Source: Arenicella sp.
Lineage (GTDB): Bacteria > Pseudomonadota > Gammaproteobacteria > Arenicellales > Arenicellaceae
DNA: 6,217 nucleotides
Reading direction: 5' to 3'
Assembly (NCBI GenBank): GCA_023299895.1
Contig: JALZWI010000018.1
Coordinates: 1 to 6,217, forward strand
The translations under genes and the position numbers were made by a program. Below, in pieces: positions 1 through 5,268 of this stretch. How positions within the stretch are numbered: position 1 is the first letter of the stretch; each line of letters begins with the position of its first letter. The notes below the pieces were generated by a model. That model made no database searches and was not told the origin of the DNA. It saw only the letters and a program-made list of their open reading frames with translations.

Positions 1-15
1 TTCTTTCTAATCAAC

Positions 16-42
16 CAAAAAAAAGCCCGCACAAGGCGGGCT
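16..42 (-). terminator. Rho-independent terminator of the tRNA-Lys locus
   Basis: The arms at 24-30 (AGCCCGC) and 36-42 (GCGGGCT) pair perfectly over 7 bp around a 5-nt loop. Read on the minus strand, the hairpin is followed at once by a run of eight T residues (17-24 on the complement). It lies 11 bases beyond the CCA end of the tRNA-Lys fragment and points the same way. It is therefore most simply the original terminator of that tRNA gene, left behind with the displaced 3' half. Confidence 0.85.
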
Positions 43-53
43 ATTCGTTTGAG

Positions 54-103
54 TGGTGGGGCGTGCGCGGTTCGAACGCGCGACCACCTGATTAAAAGTC
101 AAC
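54..103 (-). tRNA. 3' half of tRNA-Lys(UUU), truncated; probable attachment-site remnant
   Basis: Read on the minus strand, this 50-base segment has the 3' half of a tRNA. It contains an anticodon loop CTTTTAA at 92-98 with anticodon TTT at 94-96, an anticodon 3' stem TCAGG and a 5-nt variable region. A perfect 5-bp T stem GCGCG/CGCGC encloses the loop TTCGAAC at 70-76. The 3' acceptor strand is ACGCCCC, with discriminator A and encoded CCA at 54-56. Sequence and anticodon match tRNA-Lys. The 5' half is missing: the bases above 103 do not give the expected GGGGCGT acceptor strand or a D arm, and even the outermost anticodon-stem pair is a G-G mismatch. The break lies in the 5' side of the anticodon stem, close to where tyrosine-recombinase crossovers often occur in tRNA targets. 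Such a fragment normally marks the distal end of an integrated element, with the intact copy at the other end. By orientation the element would lie to the right, over the rest of this window. It is not a functional tRNA. Confidence 0.85.
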
Positions 104-274
104 CTTTGAGACTATAAACTTAATACAATCAAACACTTATAACGCTAACTAGTTATAACAGTTACTTCTTTAGTATGAGTAACTTAGGCAAATTTAGTGC
201 AATTAATGCGAACTGAGCAATGTAAGTAATTTGTGCCTTCTTTTTAGAAATTCCTAGATTTTTTTTACTGTCAC

Positions 275-396
275 TTAGCAATCAGAGCCATAAATATATT
301 TAACCCAAAAGTTATCGTTACGCTTCCTTACCTCGGGAAATACCTTTTCTAGGCGGGTCTATCAGAAAAATACTTAACCAGCTTTCTACCTAGCAT
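275..396 (-). pseudogene. Possible decayed coding remnant, unidentified
   Basis: Two short minus-strand frames abut with a frame change. Positions 349-396 encode 15 residues beginning MLGRKLVKYF and ending at TAG. Positions 275-358, in another frame, encode about 27 residues including LEKVFPEVRKRNDNFWVKYI and ending at TAA. The mix of charged and aromatic residues is more protein-like than the surrounding translations, and joining the two across one indel would give a tail of about 40 residues. No family is recognised. Chance is a real alternative for pieces this short. Confidence 0.2.
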
Positions 397-430
397 TACA
401 ATAATAATTCATTACGCATCGTAATTGACT

Positions 431-663
431 TCATCTATCTTGCAACCAATTGACTATCGGAGCAAGTAATGTTGGTAGCGTATACATCGGAATTTGGCCA
501 ATACTAAAGTAAACGAGGATTTCAGCGCCTACTTTACCAAGTAAGACGAGATACATAAGTCCCAGATCACAATTGCCATTTCAGGTCTTTTGCTTGCTCG
601 CCAGAATAAAGCAACGGTTGTTAGGTAAAGGAGTAACACCAACGCGGTAGATCCGAGAAGGTT
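431..663 (-). pseudogene. Possible frameshifted relic of a small membrane protein
   Basis: Two overlapping minus-strand frames look like parts of one hydrophobic protein. Positions 529-663 are open for 44 codons without an ATG. They encode a membrane-helix-like run (STALVLLLYLTTVALFW) followed by a charged turn (RASKRPEM) and a second apolar stretch. In another frame, 431-556 encodes 41 residues starting MYLVLLGKVGAEILVYFSIG, again apolar, and ending at TGA. The first frame ends in SYLVK and the second begins MYLVLLGK, so both spell YLV from different bases near the overlap, as if an indel had shifted a once continuous gene. Further stops upstream (TAG at 664-666) suggest decay. I do not recognise the family. 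AT-rich non-coding DNA can also give leucine-rich translations by chance. Confidence 0.25.
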
Positions 664-869
664 CTATACGACTAACTGTAGCAATAATCAAAGGATTTTT
701 CATCAACCTGTGCCTTCGCTATTAGACGCTCTCAGCACCGAGATGCAATTTCAATCTACAACCATTGACCTGCTCCAAAATAATATTGAAGTGCATAAAC
801 GCATTTCCCAATACACAACGCCAGTTAGTCTTAAGAGCAGGACAAAGATTTGAAAGCTGATCTATAACT

Positions 870-2276
870 CTAAATACCAAGTGATTCATATGAAGCAGCA
901 ATTCGCTCAAGAGAAATCATCATCGCCGCCGTTCGTAAATCCGGAATACGCTCGTCGCTATGCCAACGCTCGCTAATTACTTGGTAGCCTTCTCGCATCA
1001 CATCATCGAGACCCGACCTCACTAGGTCTAATTCAGTAGGCCCTTCCATTATAGTTTTTAAGCTGTCCTGCGGAAATTCCCTACCTACTAACTCCTCAAT
1101 AGCACTAACCATATTGAGAGTTTGCCGTTCGTATTGACGACGTTGAAGGCGCCCAAAGCGTATATGTCCGAGGTTCTTAACCCATTCGAAGTATGAAACG
1201 GTTACACCGCCTGCATTTGCATACAAATCTGGAATGATAAGGCAGTTTTTATTTCTTAGAATTTTGTTGGCGCTATAAGTGATCGGGCCATTAGCGGCCT
1301 CAATAATTACTCTTGCGTGAATAGAGTCAACATTGTCAGTAGTAATGACGCCTTCCATGGCCGCAGGTATCAAAATGTCACAGTCCATCATCAAGCAACG
1401 TGATGCATTCTTCGTATAACCTTCAAAACCTTCAACACCGCCTTTCGTGGTTATGTGTTCCTTTAGTTGTAACACGTCAATGCCTGCAGTATTTATAACC
1501 GCACCGTCATGTTCGATCACCCCCACAATTACCGCATCATCTTCACTTGATAAAAAGTTAGCCGCGTGAAAGCCTACATTCCCTAAACCTTGTACAACTA
1601 TCCGCTTACCGCGAAGTGACCCTGACAAACCGGCGAACGCTATATCCTCCTTATGTCGAAAAGCCTCTCTCAGCGCGTATTGAACACCTCGCCCTGTCGC
1701 TTCTACTCGCCCTCGAATACCGCCCTTATCGACAGGCTTACCCGTCACACATGCAAAAGCATTTATGTCTGAAGGATATAGCCGTTTGTACTCATCGGCC
1801 ATCCAAGCCATCTCACGTTCGCCTGTACCCATATCTGGGGCAGGTACATTTTGCGCTGGACTAATAAGCGATCTTCTAGCTAACTCTTGAGTAAATCGTC
1901 GTGTAATCCTCTCAAGCTCGAACGGTTCCCACTGAGTTGGGTCAATCACCAGAGCACCTTTAGAACCGCCAAAAGGCGCTTCAACAAGCGCACATTTGTA
2001 TGTCATCAACGCGGCAAGTGCTTCGACCTCCTCCTGGTCAGCATACGGGGAATATCGAATACCGCCTTTAACTGGTTCTCGATGCTCTGAATGAACGGAG
2101 CGGTAGCCAACGAAGGTAAAAAGCTGTTTGCGTAACCGAACACCAAATCGAACGATGTACGTGGAATTCGCAACCTTTATTTTGTGTCTTAGAGAATTGC
2201 TTAACCCAATAATGTCTGCTGCTTCGTCAAAACTGCGTTCTACAGAATTGAGAAAGGTTTCGTCTTTTTTTGACAT
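870..2276 (-). CDS. Glutamate dehydrogenase (Glu/Leu/Phe/Val family, animal-like hexameric type)
   Basis: The 468-residue product should catalyse reversible oxidative deamination of L-glutamate to 2-oxoglutarate and ammonium in the cytoplasm. In the N-terminal substrate domain the motif KGGIRYS lies at about 70-76 and MTYK at 91-94. PFGGSKG at 101-107 carries the lysine expected to be catalytic (K106), and PAPDM at 146-150 carries the essential aspartate (D148). TGREREM-like and DINAFACVTGKP segments follow. The Rossmann domain has GLGNVG at 230-235, with acidic residues E255 and D257 at the end of the next strand, compatible with NAD use. The C-terminal part holds ILIPAA (301-306), EAANGP (326-331), and IIPDLYANAGGVTVSYFEW (347-365). 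As I remember it, the sequence closely follows mammalian mitochondrial glutamate dehydrogenase, including the region before DLVRSGL.

The start is set at ATG 2274-2276. The frame stays open upstream to an ATG at 2372, but that segment runs through the receptor gene's terminator and reads unlike the family. No clear Shine-Dalgarno site precedes the chosen start. Leucine or valine dehydrogenase is unlikely given the motifs. Metabolically it sits one step after oxoprolinase, which forms glutamate. Confidence 0.93.
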   Translation of the reverse strand: MSKKDETFLNSVERSFDEAADIIGLSNSLRHKIKVANSTYIVRFGVRLRKQLFTFVGYRSVHSEHREPVKGGIRYSPYADQEEVEALAALMTYKCALVEAPFGGSKGALVIDPTQWEPFELERITRRFTQELARRSLISPAQNVPAPDMGTGEREMAWMADEYKRLYPSDINAFACVTGKPVDKGGIRGRVEATGRGVQYALREAFRHKEDIAFAGLSGSLRGKRIVVQGLGNVGFHAANFLSSEDDAVIVGVIEHDGAVINTAGIDVLQLKEHITTKGGVEGFEGYTKNASRCLMMDCDILIPAAMEGVITTDNVDSIHARVIIEAANGPITYSANKILRNKNCLIIPDLYANAGGVTVSYFEWVKNLGHIRFGRLQRRQYERQTLNMVSAIEELVGREFPQDSLKTIMEGPTELDLVRSGLDDVMREGYQVISERWHSDERIPDLRTAAMMISLERIAASYESLGI

Positions 2277-2356
2277 TTTAATTAACCATGTAAAACTGAA
2301 TGTATTGTTGTCATGTTTGAGTAAGAAAAACTTAATAGTGCTTCTTTCACAATGGC

Positions 2357-2394
2357 AAAAAAAATCTGCCACCCATGTTTAAGTGAATGGCAGA
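2357..2394 (-). terminator. Rho-independent terminator downstream of the TonB-dependent receptor gene
   Basis: On the minus strand TCTGCCA (2388-2394) pairs with TGGCAGA (2365-2371). The stem extends inward by two U-G, one C-G and one A-U pair, giving about 11 bp around an 8-nt loop. Eight T residues follow directly (complement of 2357-2364). It begins 36 bases after the receptor stop codon and before the glutamate dehydrogenase start. Although both genes lie on the minus strand, the dehydrogenase therefore probably has its own promoter within 2277-2356. This also argues against translation from the upstream ATG at 2372. Confidence 0.88.
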
Positions 2395-2430
2395 CTAAAA
2401 GAAGAGTTTTCAGATACTCAATGCATATAC

Positions 2431-5043
2431 TTAAAAACTTAATCCTAGTTTGATATATGCTCTGCGCCCCCGAGGATCGCCAGTTCGAGGATCAAAGCTG
2501 CCTGCAATAGCGACAAATGGAGGGTCTTCAGCAAAAGCGTTGATCAAACCAATTGTTAATGAGGTTTCCGATTCTTCACGAAGAAAACTTCCTAACAATA
2601 GGCTGTACTGAAGGTCGACTTGCCCAAAGGAATCAATCGAATCCGTGTTGTTAACTTCATTGCGTTCGTAACTATCAACATACCGATAGAAAACATTAGC
2701 ACTATGTCGTCCATTGACCCAGTTTAGACCAACGTTAGCACGTAACTCGGGGGTTGGGTTGCCAACGTTGGAGCGGTTTAGCGCACCTGCGCCATCAATG
2801 ACCGTTCCATCGGCTGTAGTGATGTCATAAGAGGTAACGTAAGTCGCACTCAACGAGGGCGTAAATGCACCTACGTTCGTGTCGTATGTTGAGCGAGCAG
2901 TGAAGTCGAAGCCGGATGTATCGATTGCGGTTGCGTTAATGAATAATGTATTAACAATCGCAATCGTCCCAGCGGAGGTACGCTCGACCCTAGAAGAGTC
3001 ATTAGGATCCAAATTGACGATTTCTTGCGCATTTTCTCGAGTAAGTACATCTTCAAAAGAGAAGTCCCAATAATCAAAGTCAAGATTCCAATTTCCTACA
3101 GCCCATGTAGCACCCAAGTTAAACGCGGTTGATGTTTCTGGCTCTAAATCGAGATCGCCAATAGTTCGGTTACCTGCAAATGTTGTCGAGCCGCCATTAT
3201 TGGGGTCGCTAATATTGGCGAAGTTAGTTTGCGCTCCTAGCAATTGATGCACCGACGGCGCACGAAAAGATGTGCCGATAGAACCTCTGAACGATAGATT
3301 GTCTGACGGAGTCCAAAGTATTGAGATTTTTGGGTCAGTAGTATCGCCAACACCATCACCATAATCCTCATACCGAATCGCCGCACTTACTTCGATATTT
3401 TCGGACACTGGCAACAAGATCTCACCAAATAACGCAACAACATCACGCTCTCCAGAAAAATTGGTATTGCCAATCAAGAAAGCGAACCCATCTTGTTGAG
3501 TAATTGAGTCATAAACGGCTGTCAACGATTCATCACGATACTGAAAACCTAAGGCAAAGCCAGCAGAACCACCCGGTAATGCAAATAGATCGTTTCCAGT
3601 AATTGTTCCTTCATAAGAGGTAAGCTCAGATTCAGTGTCACCGATATAGTCCCCAATAATAAAATCACGTAGTTCTTGATTCACGGGATCATTAATACTA
3701 GTCGGATTAAAAAACAAACATCCATTTGTTCCTGGCGCTGAGTTAGCCGCGTCACAACCAATCCCACCAAACCCGTTTAACGCGGCTTGATAATTCGCAG
3801 CGATTACATCTCGAGGGTTTTGCACCGCATCATTAGCCGCGCGAACAAACGAGAGGTCCCAAGAAACAGAATCGGTCAACTCCCCTTCTGCACCAAATGC
3901 AAAACGTGTCGTTGTATGGTCATACAAATTAATTTCTGTTGGTTGACCAGCGCCAAACGGGCGGCTAAAGAAATCAACGTCTACACCAAACGGGTTCCCG
4001 GGGTTATTGGCAGGAACAGTCGGTGTATTCAAAACAGGGAAGCTTGGAGATACTTCTCGAGAAATGTTGTTACGAGCAAAACCAATTTCAGCCCATGCTT
4101 TAGTCGTCTCACTCCAGTCCCAATTTGCCCGTGCAAATGCTTGTAGGCGACGTTCATCGGGTACAGATGTTACTTGTGGCCCAAAGTCAAAACGACAGAA
4201 ACCACCACTCAAAAAACCACCATTCGCTTCACAATTAGGGTCTGCCTCGATGGTGCCATCAGGTAATCTAAACGTACCAGGATTACCAAAGCCACTCGTA
4301 CTATCGCCTTCAAGGCCTCTAACCAAAAAATCAACTTCATCGAGTAACAAACTGCTGCGACTTAAATAACTAGCCGCTACAAGAATATGACCTGTGTCTC
4401 CGACGTCGCCGCCATAAACGAAGTCTAGATTGGTATCATCTTGAGAACCATCGTCGGTCCGCGTCCGAGACTCTAATTCAATTTCGACACCATTAAACTT
4501 GTCGCGAGTTACAAAGTTTGCAACACCCGCAACCGCGTCAGAGCCATAGAGGGCTGAGGCTCCGTCTTTAAGAATATCGACTCTTTCGATAGCCAGGTTC
4601 GGCACTAATGAAGCTGTATCAACAAAACTAGCACCTTCATCTGTGACTACTGAGGAGGTAACCTGACGTTTTCCGTTTAATAGTACTAAGGTTGATGAGA
4701 CGCCTAAACCACGGAGGTTTATGTTTGAGGTACCAACAGTGAAGTTCTGCGAAAGATTATCTGAATTATTTTGTGAGCCTGAGTTTATTGTCAGTGTTTG
4801 GATCAAATCACGCGTATCTTTAGCGCCAATATTTTTAAGATCCTCAGAACCAAAACTAGAAAGCGGCGTTGATGTAGTCGCTTGAGATTTTCTCTTAATC
4901 CTCGAACCGAGTACCACAACCTCTTCCAAAGAATCCGCACTATCTTCTTCTTGAGCATGCGCGATATTGGAAGTAGCGCTTAACGCTATTAGTGCCGATA
5001 GTACACTCGTTGTTATAGATCGTTTTTTAAAATTTTTCATCAT
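2431..5043 (-). CDS. TonB-dependent outer-membrane receptor, substrate unknown
   Basis: An 870-residue outer-membrane active transporter, energised by TonB-ExbB-ExbD, that would bring a scarce or large substrate into the periplasm. Residues 1-30 form a signal peptide: basic KNFKKR, an apolar core, and a likely cut after AHA. A TonB-box-like segment LEEVVVLGSRI follows at 39-49. The plug domain covers roughly 55-180, with INLRGLGVSSTLVLLNGKR at 108-126, IERVDILKDGASALYGSDA at 152-170 and VAGVANFVT after it. The remainder is barrel, with the conserved SFRAPSVHQL at 592-601 and LEPETS at 633-638. It ends in RGRRAYIKLGLSF, whose terminal phenylalanine is the usual barrel-assembly signal. The length is normal for the family.

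The start has two adjacent ATG codons (5041-5043 and 5038-5040). A strong AGGAGA site at 5049-5054 stands 5 bases from the first and 8 from the second, so either could be used. Four cysteines form two pairs of equal spacing, C271/C283 and C430/C442. The gene is divergent from the oxoprolinase gene, which hints at a pyroglutamate-containing or related substrate. The family alone does not fix the substrate. Confidence 0.95.
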   Translation of the reverse strand: MMKNFKKRSITTSVLSALIALSATSNIAHAQEEDSADSLEEVVVLGSRIKRKSQATTSTPLSSFGSEDLKNIGAKDTRDLIQTLTINSGSQNNSDNLSQNFTVGTSNINLRGLGVSSTLVLLNGKRQVTSSVVTDEGASFVDTASLVPNLAIERVDILKDGASALYGSDAVAGVANFVTRDKFNGVEIELESRTRTDDGSQDDTNLDFVYGGDVGDTGHILVAASYLSRSSLLLDEVDFLVRGLEGDSTSGFGNPGTFRLPDGTIEADPNCEANGGFLSGGFCRFDFGPQVTSVPDERRLQAFARANWDWSETTKAWAEIGFARNNISREVSPSFPVLNTPTVPANNPGNPFGVDVDFFSRPFGAGQPTEINLYDHTTTRFAFGAEGELTDSVSWDLSFVRAANDAVQNPRDVIAANYQAALNGFGGIGCDAANSAPGTNGCLFFNPTSINDPVNQELRDFIIGDYIGDTESELTSYEGTITGNDLFALPGGSAGFALGFQYRDESLTAVYDSITQQDGFAFLIGNTNFSGERDVVALFGEILLPVSENIEVSAAIRYEDYGDGVGDTTDPKISILWTPSDNLSFRGSIGTSFRAPSVHQLLGAQTNFANISDPNNGGSTTFAGNRTIGDLDLEPETSTAFNLGATWAVGNWNLDFDYWDFSFEDVLTRENAQEIVNLDPNDSSRVERTSAGTIAIVNTLFINATAIDTSGFDFTARSTYDTNVGAFTPSLSATYVTSYDITTADGTVIDGAGALNRSNVGNPTPELRANVGLNWVNGRHSANVFYRYVDSYERNEVNNTDSIDSFGQVDLQYSLLLGSFLREESETSLTIGLINAFAEDPPFVAIAGSFDPRTGDPRGRRAYIKLGLSF

Positions 5044-5199
5044 ACATATCTCCTATCATTTTCTCTTTTGTATTGAGTTAAAATACTTTATTTCTATTAT
5101 TTAAATTAATTGGTACAAAAATCAGACACTCCAAATACTTACTAAAAACACTCTATTTGTTTGCAAATCATGTTGATCAGGCATAAGTGAATCTCGACA

Positions 5200-5225
5200 T
5201 TGACATAACGTTGATAATTTGTCAA
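5200..5225. promoter_or_regulatory. Inverted repeat TTGACA-N14-TGTCAA, possible operator
   Basis: The arms 5200-5205 and 5220-5225 are exact reverse complements, 20 bp apart centre to centre, or about two helical turns. This suits a dimeric regulator bound to one DNA face. The left arm also equals the consensus -35 box, so part of the symmetry could be coincidental with promoter sequence. The central AACGTT at 5207-5212 is itself a palindrome. Confidence 0.35.
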
Positions 5226-5243
5226 CATAATGCAATCATTATG
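5226..5243. promoter_or_regulatory. Inverted repeat CATAAT-N6-ATTATG, possible operator
   Basis: The arms 5226-5231 and 5238-5243 are exact reverse complements with a 6-base spacer, starting directly after the preceding inverted repeat. It overlaps the best -10 candidate for the oxoprolinase gene (5234-5239), a position typical of repressor sites. The related word ACATAA also occurs at 5203-5208 and 5225-5230, spaced 22 bases. The regulator family cannot be named. Confidence 0.35.
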
Positions 5244-5258
5244 TAACTATATGAATTT

Positions 5259-5262
5259 AGGA
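5259..5262 (+). promoter_or_regulatory. Shine-Dalgarno site selecting the GTG start of oxoprolinase
   Basis: AGGA lies 6 bases ahead of the GTG codon at 5269-5271. The in-frame ATG at 5251-5253, six codons further upstream, has no purine-rich sequence in front of it (AATCATTATGTAACTAT). If the suggested promoter is right, it would also sit almost at the transcript's 5' end. The GTG start is therefore preferred, though the ATG remains possible. Confidence 0.6.
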
Positions 5263-5268
5263 AATACC

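Larger units (their letters stand above)
104..869. other. Gene-poor stretch with no intact gene
   Basis: About 770 bases between the tRNA fragment and the glutamate dehydrogenase stop codon. All six frames are interrupted frequently, and no reading frame with a convincing start, ribosome site and recognisable product was found. A 62-codon frame at 722-910 (minus) overlaps the 3' end of the dehydrogenase gene in another frame and resembles nothing I know. Short protein-like pieces on the minus strand between about 275 and 663 are listed separately as possible relics. An inverted repeat (TTATAAC, 8-nt spacer, GTTATAA) lies at 137-158, close to the tRNA fragment. I saw no clear terminator for the dehydrogenase here. 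Confidence 0.7.
5044..5268. promoter_or_regulatory. Divergent promoter region between receptor and oxoprolinase genes
   Basis: The 225 bases between the two divergent start codons are strongly AT-rich, especially next to the receptor, and must hold promoters for both directions. For the oxoprolinase direction a workable pair is TTGATA at 5211-5216 and AATCAT at 5234-5239 with a 17-base spacer. A perfect TTGACA also occurs at 5200-5205, but without a good partner at normal spacing. For the receptor I could not choose a single convincing promoter. Two inverted repeats, entered separately, sit in the right half and could let one regulator control both genes. Confidence 0.6.

Noticed and set aside
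54..135. A complete tRNA-Lys gene
   Set aside because: The sequence on the 5' side lacks the GGGGCGT acceptor strand and any D arm, so only the 3' half is present.
581..703. A 40-codon minus-strand frame starting at ATG 701-703 with AGG shortly upstream
   Set aside because: Short, unrecognised, and overlaps the more membrane-protein-like frame at 529-663. Not enough to call a gene.
769..841. Inverted repeat CCTGCTC (769-775) and GAGCAGG (835-841), considered as a dehydrogenase terminator or integron attC site
   Set aside because: The 59-base loop is too long and no T-run follows, so it is not a terminator. The RYYYAAC/GTTRRRY core boxes of attC are absent at the ends. A 7-bp repeat at this distance can occur by chance.
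722..910. A 62-codon minus-strand frame overlapping the end of the dehydrogenase gene
   Set aside because: No recognisable family and no clear ribosome site. Its first dozen codons lie inside the dehydrogenase gene in another frame, so it is probably chance.
2277..2372. Upstream in-frame ATG extending glutamate dehydrogenase by 32 residues
   Set aside because: The extension is translated from the receptor terminator hairpin and T-run and gives a cysteine/phenylalanine-rich leader unlike the family. It is not a plausible signal or targeting peptide for a cytoplasmic enzyme.
1616..2382. Three plus-strand frames of 67-84 codons opposite the dehydrogenase gene
   Set aside because: They are antisense shadows of a well-supported gene, with low-complexity, unrecognisable translations.
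3787..4369. Two plus-strand frames of about 120 codons inside the receptor gene
   Set aside because: They lie antisense to a gene with full family motifs throughout, overlap each other, and have no recognisable product or upstream ribosome site.
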